64,000 nt of DNA from Macrosoma leucophasiata (taxonomy: Eukaryota > Arthropoda > Insecta > Lepidoptera > Hedylidae), in the NCBI GenBank assembly GCA_036365455.1, contig JAWQUS010000004.1, forward strand, positions 8,563,501 to 8,627,500, in the 5' to 3' direction. The notes beneath the pieces are model-generated. The model saw only the letters and a program-made list of their open reading frames with translations. It was not told the DNA's origin and did not search any database. Positions 32,993-43,835 of this stretch are shown in pieces (position 1 is the first letter of the stretch; each line of letters begins with the position of its first letter). The position numbers and the translations under genes were made by a program.

Positions 32993-33327
32993 CAAAGCCC
33001 GCCAATTATATTTCAGAACTTGAGAGCTTTTTAAAACTTTCGCTTTAAATTGAATTTGTTAGGGCAAGGTCACGTCTCTGTCGGAATGCTATCGTTGTTC
33101 TTGGTCTTTCATTAAGGTCACTATCATACTTTTGAGGTTAATTTCACATGTACAAATATTATGTATCTACTAACGACCCACATCGGCTTCGGACGGCTTT
33201 CTTTTGAGCGCAGATGATGTCATGAGAAATAAAAATACTCGTTAGTTAACAATATTATATTAGCAACTCACAATTTTTACAATAAATATGTCCATTAAAA
33301 TTGCTTATTTCGTTTTTGAAAAAAAAT

Positions 33328-35109
33328 TTATAAATCAAAAATCTGAAAACCAAGTGTATCGGATTTAGGAGGAGCTGGTAGTGCACGCTCTGGGCCAGGA
33401 ATAACTGATAAACCTCTTTGACGACGTCGTCTTCTCTCCGCGCGATTTTCTCCCGGTTCCGGTTTACGAGGCAAGACAGAAAACCGACGACCGGGTGGTA
33501 CCGTCGACATACGTTTGAATAATACTTCTGTTTCTATTTTTTGCGTTTCATCCATTACACCTATTATTTGTCTTTCGCGCTGTCTTACCGCCTTACGATC
33601 ATCGGCTGTCATCGTCTCAGAAGCCATTTCAGCACACTTAGCGAGGAACGCTTGCACTCGTTCGGGATCAGGCAATTTTTTTGAAAACTCATAAGCCTCC
33701 TCCACTTGGATACGAACTTCATTTGCGTTGCTTTGCTGCATGTCTCCACTCATTAACACGAAACACCCATTTAACCACCAAGTCACGTTCCCAAGTTCTT
33801 GAGCCTCCCGCTGACAACGTTTAGCGTAAAACTTAGCTAGAGCATAATTCTTTTGAGTGCAAAGTAATCTTGCCAATTCGTACATTAACCAACATTTCAT
33901 TGTAGAGTTTTCACACATCTCAAGAGTTCCTGCTACTTTTTCTGTAGCTTGTTTTATGTCTATGAATTTATATGGATAATTTGCCATAACGGAGTCGAAC
34001 GATTTAGGACGTCCGACAGGCAAACCCATCAAGAAAGCTATACGTCGACGGTTACCTCGTTCACTGAGAGTATATGAGAGCCGATGTTGAGATAAATAAC
34101 CTTCTCCTACCGCTCTGTATAAGCGATCGATATAAAGATCTTTATCTGGTAGCGTGCGGGGTGTTTTGTTGTCCAAAAACATCTGCATGCGCTCTGCTTG
34201 AGCTATCAAATCCATTATCCGATTTTCACGCACACTCTTTTCAAGTTGTTTCAAAAGTCGCTCCGCAGTACGTGCTCCAATTTCACGCTCTTTTACTAAT
34301 ACAGCATCTTTATATTTATTTTGATGCTTAGACTCTGCCTTTTCAGCTAACTTTACGGTGTAATATGGTCTTTGTGCTCGTAGCATTTCTTGTCTCTCAG
34401 TTAGAGATCTAAGAGCTTCTTTAACAATTGCTTTTAATTCTGCACTACCAACTGAATTAGCTGATTTTAAGCGAGGATCTTCAGTCAATTCATGAAGAAA
34501 GAATTTGTCATATGCCATCGGTCCGAGATACTTCATTGCGAGAACTCGCGATAAAGTAGAGTGTTTCCGTGCTTCCATTTGAGTTAATTTACGCTTACGT
34601 TCCGGCTGTGGTATTCGTGATTTATGCAAAGGTTTAAATGGTTCACTTTCGTCGGTGCGAGCAGCTTCTGTTTGTTTGATTATAGGCAGAAATTCGACCA
34701 TAACATTACCGGCCTTAGCTCCAATACAGTCTTGAATGGTTTCAACACCTTGATTTATTCCTTCTTTGAAGTAAGGTGGTTGACGGCGAACTCTGGCGCC
34801 TCTAAAGTTCATGACGACGGATCTTTCAAAGTCGGACATGGTATACATGGCTCGTGCTTGCATGTTCCGGGCAATCATATTACCAGGTTCAAGCTTAAGG
34901 GCGATTTCTGCGTCAGCGTACGCTTGTACTGGTTGGACTGCATCAGCACATACCTGACTTCGACCGGTTAACATTCTTACATCATCGGGCACGTTATTAT
35001 ATGCTTCATCGTAGGAAGCTTTAGCTTTTTCGAATTGTTCAAGACGACGCAAATATGCACCGCGTTCGCGGTACACAGTTAATGCACCGTACAATTGTTT
35101 TTCCTCCAT
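33328..35109 (-). CDS. ODAD4: TTC25/ODAD4-like outer dynein arm docking protein
   Basis: TTC25/ODAD4 is a TPR protein of the complex that docks outer dynein arms on axonemal doublets; in insects that would mean motile sperm or sensory cilia. One uninterrupted exon of 593 codons from ATG at 35107-35109 (MEEKQLYGALTVYRERG). An upstream in-frame ATG would add ten less likely residues. N-terminal TPR region about 1-110 (YLRRLEQFEKAKASYDEA, YTMSDFERSVV). Middle HSTLSRVLAMKYLGPMAYDK and DPRL resemble the family's conserved linker. C-terminal TPRs about 400-450 (CWLMYELARLLC, WWLNGCFVL). The tail is basic (RAERRRRRQRG). Lack of introns inside a CPR cluster suggests a retrocopy or intron loss. The frame is intact, so it is probably functional. 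Confidence 0.8.
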   Translation of the reverse strand: MEEKQLYGALTVYRERGAYLRRLEQFEKAKASYDEAYNNVPDDVRMLTGRSQVCADAVQPVQAYADAEIALKLEPGNMIARNMQARAMYTMSDFERSVVMNFRGARVRRQPPYFKEGINQGVETIQDCIGAKAGNVMVEFLPIIKQTEAARTDESEPFKPLHKSRIPQPERKRKLTQMEARKHSTLSRVLAMKYLGPMAYDKFFLHELTEDPRLKSANSVGSAELKAIVKEALRSLTERQEMLRAQRPYYTVKLAEKAESKHQNKYKDAVLVKEREIGARTAERLLKQLEKSVRENRIMDLIAQAERMQMFLDNKTPRTLPDKDLYIDRLYRAVGEGYLSQHRLSYTLSERGNRRRIAFLMGLPVGRPKSFDSVMANYPYKFIDIKQATEKVAGTLEMCENSTMKCWLMYELARLLCTQKNYALAKFYAKRCQREAQELGNVTWWLNGCFVLMSGDMQQSNANEVRIQVEEAYEFSKKLPDPERVQAFLAKCAEMASETMTADDRKAVRQRERQIIGVMDETQKIETEVLFKRMSTVPPGRRFSVLPRKPEPGENRAERRRRRQRGLSVIPGPERALPAPPKSDTLGFQIFDL

Positions 35110-35139
35110 ATTAATATATAATCTAGTAAAAAAAAACAA

Positions 35140-35690
35140 CTAAAACATGTAAAGGATTATTCAATAAGCTTTTTCTTGCTTTTGATTCAAATTAGCAAAT
35201 ATTTATTGAGAAAACGAAAAGAATCCGCCAAAATAAGGTTAAAAGGTTGACAATTGGAATTGATCAAATAAACTTTTTTGTCATCTATGAAGTTAGTTAT
35301 CCAAGATCATAAAATCAATATTAAATAGGAAGTTTGACATATTATTCTCCAAGAAGATACAACTCCTACAACTGTAGGTACCTATAATTTTGTGAGATTT
35401 TATTGTTAAGATTATAGGAGTCGCCTACTTCTATTCACTTGCTTTAAATTGGCTACCTACTTTAATTTACATTTATATGTTATCAATAATGTTTTGATTG
35501 GGGTTAAATTTATATCGTTCTGGATTTATGTCTACCAAGAACACGATTCGGACAAATTCGATATTTTTTCACAATCGAAAACACTGTTTGTATCTACTTA
35601 CTTTTATTTATGCCGTCCAAAGGGCATATGTATAATGCACAAGACACGTGTATAAAAATACAATAATATACATATCGTCAAGAATAAAAA
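35140..35690. other. gap between ODAD4-like gene and CPR-5
   Basis: AT-rich, no coding signal. The 5' flank of the ODAD4-like gene shows no TATA box in good position. Confidence 0.4.
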
Positions 35691-35737
35691 AACTTTATTG
35701 GTCTTTTGGTAAAGCGGCAGTCCCTATTTAGATCAAA

Positions 35738-38239
35738 TTATTTTACGGCAACCACTGGAGCAGGAGCGGCGTAAGCGAGAGGTGCGGCGGTCAATCGGGC
35801 TACAGGGGCGGTGTACGCGGCAACTTTAGCTAGGGGAGCAGCGTATGTGAAAGGAGCGGTGTAAGCTGCGTATCTGGCCACCGGCGCTGTGTATGCAACG
35901 GGAGCGGTGTAGGCAGCGGTGTATCTGGCGACCGGAGCAGCTACAAACGGGGCGGCGACTGGGGCAGCGGTGATGCGTGCGGCCACGACAGCGGGTTCGG
36001 CAACCACGGCAGGGGCGGCGGCCACGAGAGGTTCCTTGCGAACGACCGCATTGAATCCATTCACGGAATCAGCAGAGTAGTCAACGGTTCTGCGGGTGCC
36101 ATCGGGATCAACAAGGGAGTACGAGCCCTGGACCAGATCACCATCGCGTTGCTCTTGCTGGCTCTTGTAATCGCCGGTCAGCGCATCGGCCACATCGTAT
36201 CCGAATCGGTATTGGGGCAGAACATCGAATTCCTCGAGCCTGGCCGCGACGGGAGCGGCAGCTACAACTGGTGCTGCTGCCAGAGGAGCGGCGACGGGGA
36301 CGCTAGCGCGGGCGAAAGCCACGAAGCAAGAGAGGATGATGATCTGAAAATTAATTAATCACAAGATTAAAAGAGTTAATTTGTATTATCATCACTTTAC
36401 GCGAGCCCATCACGGCAAATGACATGTTCGTATGTGCGTCACGGTGTCAATATAGTTGTACTTGAAACAGTGACACGGTTTCACGAGGGCGAGACTAGTG
36501 CGCTTGCGCAACTTTGTTCGCGGAGAAATTACTAACAAGCCGAAGACCGCTTGTCAAGGACACGCGTGCGCAGACTCTTCAATGCGATAGCTAGATTAGG
36601 TTTAAGTAGATACAATACAGATGCTAATTATGAAAATTTGTTATTTTGGTTTTTTAACGATTTACTAATGGATATTCAATTTACGTAAGAATTGTAGCGG
36701 AGATTCGTAGCGGTTTTACCATAATGCACATAACCGTTTAACTGATTTAAATGTCTGAGGGTGAGGTCAAGGGTCTTACTAATCGCACGGGAAGTATGTC
36801 AGGATCGGGATACCTAGCGCTTTACACTCTCTGCCTACCCCGTAAAGGACTTGGCGTGAAGATACATACATATATTAAGGTCATAATACAAACTAGGTAG
36901 AGAAACACTTCATATCAAATATTATTATTAATCTCTAACTACTAATCTTAAAAACAGTAAATTTTTAACTCATCAGAGTAAAAAAAATTGAATGGATAGT
37001 ACCCAGAAAAAAACAAACATTAAAATTAGTAAGTATGAAATAAACAAAATGAATAATGTTGGTTTTCTAAAAAGTTTTTTCTTTATTTATGGTAAAAACT
37101 GCCTAATACAACACTAAGATTTACGAATATGCCCCATGCATCGATAGATGTGGTTACATGCAAGACTACTGCAGCTGAAATTAAGCACAACAGATGATCA
37201 CAGAAAAGATTAGGTGAATATTTATAGCCCATTGGCTATAAATATTCACCTAATCTTTTTTTAATGAAGCCTTTAATGAATTATACACAGAGTGGTTATA
37301 CTATCTTTGTACCTATATATCTACCATAAGTAATAGGTATGAATCACATTTATAAAAATATTTTATGGAAGCCAAATAAGACTGTTATAAATTGAATTAC
37401 TAATTAAACTCTTTATAATTTTGTAGAAGGTGAAAAAGAATATGTTAATGGATTTAATGTTGAGGAAGAGCGGGAATCGCTTTTTTTTATATGCACATTC
37501 TAGTATGTATAAGTTAACTAGCTGTTTCACGTAACTACGACCAGTTTGTTGGTTTTTACAGAAAAAGTAGCCTATGTCCTTTCTTATGGTGAGATTCACA
37601 GACCGCACTACGACTTTACTTTGAGCAAAGTATGCTTAGAACTGTCAGAAATGTATGGGTTTTGACAGTTCGAAGCGTACTTTGTTCGAAAGTAAAGTCG
37701 TTGTGCGGTCTGTGAATCCATGTTAAATTGCACCACAAAGGGGATATTGATAAAGTACGAAGTCACTTTTTATCATATCATATATATTTAGGGTTATATA
37801 TGTAGGGAATATATGAAGGGATATAAAGATACAATAATTTATGAAAGTTTGAGCTGAATAGTTTGAAATAGAAGAACTTAAAACGAAAAGCTGTGAAAAA
37901 TATAGTTTACTAATAAAAATATTTTCACTTTTAGATTCTCTATAGGTATGATTTGCAAGAACTTTTTATTTATAATGTTTGTACAAAAATCCAGTATTAA
38001 CGAAGATATTTTAAAATATTTTGTTTACACCATACAATTCATACCTAATGTTTTACCACGAGTGACGTCATAATGTTCTTTTTGTAATAACTTCGAGATT
38101 ATTCGATTTATCAATAAAATTTAACGGTGGTGTTGTAAAAATGGAGTAAAATTATTAAATTATTTAAATAAGGGACCAAGATATAATTTAATTAGGGAAA
38201 TATTGTTTTGCCAAAATGATTATTTACCTTGGAAACCAT
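35738..38239 (-). CDS. CPR-5, RR-2 cuticular protein (205 aa)
   Basis: Secreted chitin-binding cuticle protein. Exon 2 is 35738-36343 (acceptor TAATTTTCAG). The proposed exon 1 codes MVSK at 38228-38239 with donor GT at 38226-38227, giving [18 protein letters not shown] as signal peptide. RR-2 at about residues 49-110: [40 protein letters not shown]. The tail has [14 protein letters not shown] repeats. Closest to CPR-1 in this window. Poly(A) signal on minus at 35694-35699. The exon 2 call is firm. Exon 1 rests on the four-codon pattern, correct phase and a TATA box upstream. Confidence 0.85.
36360..36490. other. start of CPR-5 intron
   Basis: No repeat or coding signal. Confidence 0.35.
36503..36572. 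promoter_or_regulatory. GC-rich motif block shared with CPR-1 upstream
   Basis: CTTGCGCAAC at 36503-36512, CTTGTCAAGGA at 36550-36560 and CACGCGTGCGCA at 36561-36572 repeat the order found at 8361-8404. The spacing between the first and second motif differs (37 versus 11 bases). Function unproved. Confidence 0.35.
36575..37200. other. CPR-5 intron, SINE A fragment only
   Basis: 36822-36872 (CTCTCTGCCTACCCCGTAAA, GGCGTGAAGATAC) is the terminal part of SINE A. The rest is unassigned AT-rich DNA. Confidence 0.45.
37204..37259. repeat. perfect 26-bp palindrome
   Basis: Arms 37204-37229 and 37234-37259 are exact complements, loop CATT. It lies in the CPR-5 intron. Confidence 0.9.
37593..37719. 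mobile_element. fold-back MITE, family F copy 2
   Basis: About 55-bp inverted arms starting GATTCACAGACCGCACTACG. Internal GCTTAGAACTGTCA faces TGACAGTTCG. Better preserved than the copy at 16323-16440. Located in the CPR-5 intron. Confidence 0.8.
37725..38220. other. CPR-5 intron, no recognised feature
   Basis: AT-rich, no coding or repeat call. Confidence 0.4.
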
Positions 38240-38282
38240 TGTTGGTTGTACTGGTTTGTTTGTTTGGATGAACCCAAGTGTG

Positions 38283-38317
38283 ACTATGCTCCAGGAGATG
38301 TCACAGAGGTATATATA
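38283..38317 (-). promoter_or_regulatory. CPR-5 putative core promoter
   Basis: TATATAT on minus at 38311-38317, with CATAGTCACAC about 30-36 bases downstream as a weak initiator. ATG at 38237-38239. Confidence 0.5.
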
Positions 38318-38529
38318 GTGGTGGCGGGTTGTGACACCGGGCCAAGTTCGCGTTTAGTATTATGTTGGCGCATCACTAAGGATGTGCACGCAATTGGAAA
38401 TGAGCTGCAGTTTGTTAAGGCGGAAAATTCGGACGCGTTCTTGACTTTAGGCCAAATGTTATGAAATTCTTACTGCCCAGCCTCCGGAGCCCGTCAGATG
38501 TGTTGATAAGGAACGCTATTCAGAGTAAA

Positions 38530-39260
38530 ACACGTACCTTCACACCTGTATTCCGCGAAGGGGTAGTTAGATTTAGATTAATGCATTCCACAAGTTATCT
38601 AAACATCATTATTATTTGGGTCAGTTAAGTTTAAAAGTTGCAAAAATATACATTTTATTTACTACTTGTGATGTCTTTGTCAGCCACCAACTTCATCAAT
38701 GATTATGCCAAAATAGAGACGATTTAAATTAATCACCGGCGATGGGGTGGAGCGCTTGCCTCCAGATTCCCTCACTATCCTTTGATACCTGAACCTCAAC
38801 GATTCCTCGGTCTGATTGGAAAATCGCATTTACCTATTTACCTTCATTTTACGTATTGTGGGACTTCCATCCTCTCACTGTGGTTAGGTACCTGAACCTT
38901 ACCGACCTCTTATCTCCCATTTCCCAGTCCAGATTGGCAAGTTGCATATATTAACTGTTATTTTACATATGGGTAGTCGGTCGGTTGGGTAGCCGACCAT
39001 CCGCTTGTCTGTCTGGATGTTACTTGAACCCTAGGTCAGTCCTGACCCTTCAATTGTCTCATACCTACTTTACTTTACTTCAGATCCGTTCAGCCATCTC
39101 TGAGATTAGCATGCACAAATATACAGACAAAGAGACAGATAAACAGACAAACAGAGAAAAATTAAAAAGGTTATTTGTTTTAGGTTCAATTGCGTTTATA
39201 AAACTCCCCAATAATAGTTTTTTTTTCATATATTTTCCATGTACAGACAGTACTCAGTTA
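38530..39260. repeat. SINE A fragment and LINE/Helitron-like debris
   Basis: 38530-38572 (ACGTACCTTCACACCTGTAT, CGCGAAGGGGTAG) is SINE A end on minus. 39001-39180 carries CGTTCAGCCATCTCTGAGAT and AAACAGACAAACAGAG motifs of a dispersed element. Between them lies unassigned DNA. Confidence 0.4.
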
Positions 39261-39287
39261 TAACTTTAGTATATGCATATTTTTACC

Positions 39288-39490
39288 TAATGAAAGCGGC
39301 AAACAAACGTACTTCATATTGATTATAAGTGGGCACTGCAGCCTATTAGATAACTACAAAAAAATCAGAGGTTTTAATACTGGTACCTAGTCACTCTTGG
39401 TACCTCAGCTGTTTTGCATCTAATCGAAACGCATTATCACTAGGCAATGCTATGGTGCCTCCGAGAGCTCATTGAAGCTCACTTTCAGAA
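39288..39490 (+). repeat. family B copy, diverged
   Basis: Plus copy (GGCAAACAAACGTACTTCAT to CTCCGAGAGCTCATTGAAGC) missing part of the centre. Confidence 0.6.
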
Positions 39491-39654
39491 ATGGCCAATT
39501 GCGTGATGTTGTCAAACTTACGCATGAGACGTTCTGTGCTGCGAAAAAAATAAAGCGCTAAACATTTTTCCTACGAAAATTGGAACTGGAATACATCCAG
39601 GAAACATATTTGTCGTTAGAAAACTAGTGTCCCTATAAATCTACGTAGGTCACG

Positions 39655-39775
39655 GTCATTTATCCCATGTGGCGAGCCTATTGATATCTTCAAACACTTT
39701 ACCAACTACCGAGAGTGGCTATAGATATTTCCAGAAAATGGAAAAAACCTTTGGCACCAGGGATCAACGCAAAAT
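39655..39775 (-). mobile_element. SINE A body fragment
   Basis: CATTTATCCCATGTGGCGAG, CACTTTACCAACTACCGAGA and CCAGAAAATGGAAAAAACCT match the centre of the copy at 46151-46480. Confidence 0.55.
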
Positions 39776-39779
39776 AACC

Positions 39780-40725
39780 ACAGACATTCTATGACACAGG
39801 ACAGGAATAACTATAATATACATACTTTACCATGGATTCGTATGCGGGTGTAAGCATTAATGTATTTCAATGAGGGGGTATGTAGGTATGTATAAACTTC
39901 TGTCATGTGCCGGAAATATACTTGAGAAAAAAAAAATTATGCGTCTAGTTCATGTACTTCACACTTGCTCTAATCACTAACACTTTACACTTATCCTAAA
40001 TACTTTACAAAGTGTTGACAAGACAGCACTACATAAAAAAGTATAATAATATACTAAGGTATAAATAACATTATGAAACAAGTATCAATCAATTAGTTAA
40101 GAGCCGAATCATTTCTCTGGTAACCTTGTTACACGGCATTTACCTTTGATCTTGACATTTAATTATATAAAGTACTAAGCGGTTTTGAACTTGACATGCA
40201 TGCGTATGAGAAACAACATTAAACCCTTTACTGCCAAAAATGATGACCATAAACATCAAATAATTAACATGGTGAGAAGGTCAATATTAATTATTTTTTA
40301 CGTTAATTATGTACATATAGGAATTTACAGTTCACATCACGTCATACGACGCATAGTTCACCGAAATAAATAGTTCTTTAAATTACATAACTCTTGATTT
40401 TTTTGAAAATCAGCATATATCTATAACTTAATAAGTGCGTACGTTTACGATGCAATTACTCAGTAATACCATTCTGTTCTGCGGTAATACAGTCTTAAAT
40501 TGAGAATCTAAGCATTTTAATTGACTCTTTTACTATATATTCATTCGTAAGAGTTATTGCTTTGTATTTCATTTTCATTGAATTTGAAGTTTGATATGTT
40601 ACTATTATATGTTTTAAATATTTATAGCCATTATTTTGTTAATTTCACACTAAGATCTCATATTATTATTATCTTTTTGTATATGCATGGATGTGTAAAT
40701 TAAAGATAAAATGTGATATCAATAA
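39780..40725. other. no recognised feature
   Basis: AT-rich 3' flank of CPR-6. No ORF above background. Confidence 0.45.
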
Positions 40726-40775
40726 ATATTTATTTTATGTACATTTAACTTAAGCGTTCACTTAAATATAATGAC

Positions 40776-41675
40776 TTAGTGGTGGTAGATAGGGGCAGAG
40801 TAGGCCACAGGGGCGGCATGGACGTAGGGGGAGGAATGCACGACCGGGGCAGCGGCGTAGGCCAGAGGGGCGGCGACCTTGGCGATGACTGGGGTGGCAA
40901 CCTTCGCGACAACGGGAGCGACGGCTTTCACGGCGAGGGGTTCCCTGTGCACGACAGCGTTGAAACCGTTGTGAGGGTCAGCGGTGTACTCTACGGTACG
41001 CTTAGTTCCATCGGGGTCGACCACAGAGTAGGAGCCCTGGACAACATCGCCGTCACGGGTTTCTTGTTGGCTCTTAGAGTCACCAGTGAGACCGTCTTGG
41101 ACATCGTAAGCGTAGCTGTATTGGGGATGGGGGTCGTATTCCTCAACGGCGACTTTAGCGACGGGAGCGATGGCCGCGACTTTAGCGACGGGTGCGGCGG
41201 CGTAGGTCACAGGAGCAGCGTGGTAGGCTGGGGCGGCGGCGTAGGCCACTGGGGCGGCGTGGTATGCCGGGGCGGCGGCGTAGGCCACGGGCGCGCCGTG
41301 ATAGGCTGGCGCGGCGTAAGTCAGGGGGGTCTGGATTACACCGGCGCTGGCGACCGCCACCAAACAGGCGAGTACGACGAACTGGAAGGAAGAGGTTGAT
41401 AAATTCATGTTTAGTTGTCACAAAGTATTTCAACACATCTTTTTTTCGGTTACATGACTTAGATGTACACATGTTTGTTGACACGTTTTATATCAATTAT
41501 AATTACTACATTGAGAAATGAATATAAACTACAACGAAAGTATAGTTAAACTAATTAAGGAAAAATAAACTGTTTACATTTCTTAAGTACGGCCGGATGT
41601 AATAAGTTGCATGGACAAGCAATGCAAGTAATATTGATATATGTATATTGTGTTTTCACCCACCTTGAAAGCCAT
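40776..41675 (-). CDS. CPR-6, RR-2 cuticular protein (205 aa)
   Basis: Secreted chitin-binding cuticle protein. Exon 1 MAFK 41664-41675 (donor at 41662-41663); exon 2 40776-41381 after CTTCCAG. A longer ATG frame starting in the intron is rejected because the spliced start gives the signal peptide [18 protein letters not shown]. Three 13-residue units APAYHxAPVxYAA occupy residues 28-66. RR-2 at about 91-152: [40 protein letters not shown]. The tail is shared with CPR-3/-4 ([14 protein letters not shown] ... IYHH). Poly(A) signal on minus at 40729-40734. Confidence 0.95.
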
Positions 41676-41707
41676 TTTGCTAGTGTATGTTGTGAGTGAA
41701 GAAGGTA

Positions 41708-41744
41708 GAATGATGTAGTACAGTGACGAACATTCGATTTTATA
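41708..41744 (-). promoter_or_regulatory. CPR-6 core promoter
   Basis: TATAAAA on minus at 41738-41744 and a consensus arthropod initiator TCATTC at 41708-41713. The A at 41711 is 33 bases from the TATA box start. Confidence 0.75.
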
Positions 41745-41749
41745 CGGTA

Positions 41750-42050
41750 AGCTCAAGCGCCTCAGGCAAGTGCTACTAAACAGGCAGCCCCTGCTTGATG
41801 ACATGTTCCGATCAATAATCCAATTGTATCAGTTGATATGGTACAAGGACTACGACATGTAAATGTCAAATGTTCATTAAATAAAAGGTAAAGACAGAGC
41901 CACGACAGAGCCCTCCTCGAGGTATGACTAATAATCATATCGGTGCTTGGATGTTGTATTGTCCATTTTTAATTTGTTACTCCAGATTAACGGTCGTAAG
42001 CAAAGAATTTGCTCGATAAACTTCTTTTATATATTAGTAATGTGCTGTAA
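41750..42050. other. no recognised feature
   Basis: Upstream flank of CPR-6, with no repeat or coding call. Confidence 0.4.
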
Positions 42051-42055
42051 AATAA

Positions 42056-42201
42056 CCCCCTTATTCATAAACGTACATTAGATACGTTTTAGCTATAGAA
42101 TGCTTTGTCCTTGTCAGTTGCATTGCCAAATATGCAGGATAGAAAGAGACAAAGGAGAGATAAGCAACACTTTAGCTAAAATACGTTTATGAATAAGGGG
42201 G
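42056..42201. mobile_element. PIF/Harbinger-like MITE with TAA duplication
   Basis: 20-bp terminal inverted repeats: CCCCCTTATTCATAAACGTA at 42056-42075 and its near-complement at 42182-42201. Both ends are flanked by TAA (42053-42055, 42202-42204), the TWA target type of PIF/Harbinger elements. 146 bp, non-coding. Confidence 0.8.
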
Positions 42202-42259
42202 TAAGACTATAAATATATTTCCTGTCAACATGATATTACTCCTTTTTTTCGTAATATAT

Positions 42260-42720
42260 AATTGTTAATGTTTAATAGTAAGTTATCAATGTCTGACGCG
42301 GTATTTCTTTCCACGCTTTTTCTTCTGCATATCAATGAAATGGTGGAGGAAAACTTCAATTTTCTTTGCTATGCCGATGATAGTACGGGAGATGCACACT
42401 ACACACTACTAGCCGTGCAAATGCCTCTCGGACACTTATCGAGGAAAGCAGGACTAGACTTGTGACTGAAATCGAGCACTCTCTGGAGCGAGTCTCGGAT
42501 TGGGGTCGACTTAATTTAGTGCAGTTCAACCCCTCGAGAAGTCTACGCGTTCATTGTAGCACCACAGTTCTAGGACATTCCGCTCGCCGTCGGTAAGAGT
42601 ATCGGTATCTCGGGCGTTGACATATTGAACGAAGTGCAATTCGGGAGTCACATTGAGTGTAAGACCAAGTTGGCATGCGACTGGCTAATGGACCGTTCGC
42701 ATTAGGCCGCTTTTATTATA
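42260..42720 (+). pseudogene. degenerate LINE RT fragment
   Basis: Frames give LSTLFLLHINEM, LCYADDSTGDA (the YADD catalytic box), then in another frame IEHSLERVSDWGRLNLVQFNPS and later pieces with stops. This is the palm-to-thumb part of a non-LTR RT unlike the elements at 49 and 58 kb. Confidence 0.75.
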
Positions 42721-42724
42721 GAAC

Positions 42725-43560
42725 ATTTTAAGTGGCGTCCTCGATGTTTGATCATATTATTATGAACTAATGTAGCCTACGACTGACTACTCACTAAAGT
42801 GAAAAAAAAAACGTAAAGGGAGAATTGTCGGCATGTATGTATAATTGGATGTATTAACCTAATTCGGTGATTACAAACATAAAGATACGTCACCTACTTT
42901 TATACTATAATATAGTGTAGATTCAGGTATCTATATGGAATATAGATGGATTAGGCAGTAGCATATACCACTAACCTCGGCTATCTGAGGTTGAAGAGTT
43001 TACCACGATAAATGTCCACACGTGTTGAACGGATGCAATAAATTTTATTATGCAAAATCAATTGACCTTAGACTAGAAATAGGTAAGGTTTTTTTTATAT
43101 AACTTCAAACATATTCATATGTAATGGAGCCAGTTCTTTCTTTTTAAACTACCTAGTTAGATATTAGCTGCCTACAATATTGTTCAGTGATTATATTTTG
43201 GAGAATCTTTTTGTGAGACAAATAAAGCTCTATTTTGTAATGAAAACTGATGAATCAGCTTGACATGTACGCCCCTAATAGTGATACCGTACCATTAGTG
43301 AACCCGCATAACACATAATTTGAAGATCTAAAAATGGAAACAATAAAAGGTCTTTGGGCGGAATTTGAACCTGCTACCTTTTTTATGGATTTGTAGCTTA
43401 CAAACAACCCTTATACTTATACTTTCGCCATGTCCATCCATCCGTCCGTGTAACCGCAGCTTAGCGCAAACCGCAGACACTATCAGTCCTACAAAAGCTA
43501 CAATATGGCATAAATGTACGAGCACATACCTAGTACGCCGACAAAGGGGTAAATTGACAT
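42725..43560. other. no recognised feature
   Basis: AT-rich DNA. Short antisense ORFs here are not supported. Confidence 0.4.
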
Positions 43561-43564
43561 TTGT

Positions 43565-43695
43565 TTTGAAAGTGGTAAACAAGCATGCAGTTCACATTGA
43601 TGTTAAGTGATGACTGCAGCCCAAAGACACCCACACAAAGATCAGAGGTCAAAGTGCAGATGCGTTACCACTTCTGAGGCTTAAGGTGTTGTGCC
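43565..43695 (+). repeat. family B half copy
   Basis: AAACAAGCATGCAGTTCACA through GCGTTACCACTTCTGAGGC; the far half is absent. Confidence 0.75.
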
Positions 43696-43835
43696 TTAAG
43701 TGTTCCCCTCTCTGCCACCTAAACGGCGGTATTTATAACGAATTTACGAGTAACACTAGACCAACTAAAAAAATAACTGAAAACGGAACCCATTGTACGT
43801 GGACAAACACGCACTTGGCCGTTTGTTTCTACTTT

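Larger units (their letters stand above)
31998..33147 (-). repeat. right arm of CPR-3/CPR-4 inverted duplication
   Basis: Inverse partner of 27283-28400. Similarity fades near TTCAAAATTACTC in the 3' flank and near AATTTCACATG upstream of the promoter. Confidence 0.9.

Noticed and set aside
38216..38464. 82-codon plus-strand ORF
   Set aside because: It overlaps the CPR-5 first exon and promoter on the other strand and has no family match.
40776..41408. ATG upstream of the CPR-6 acceptor (MNLSTSS start)
   Set aside because: The codons lie in the intron just before CTTCCAG; the spliced MAFK start gives the expected signal peptide.
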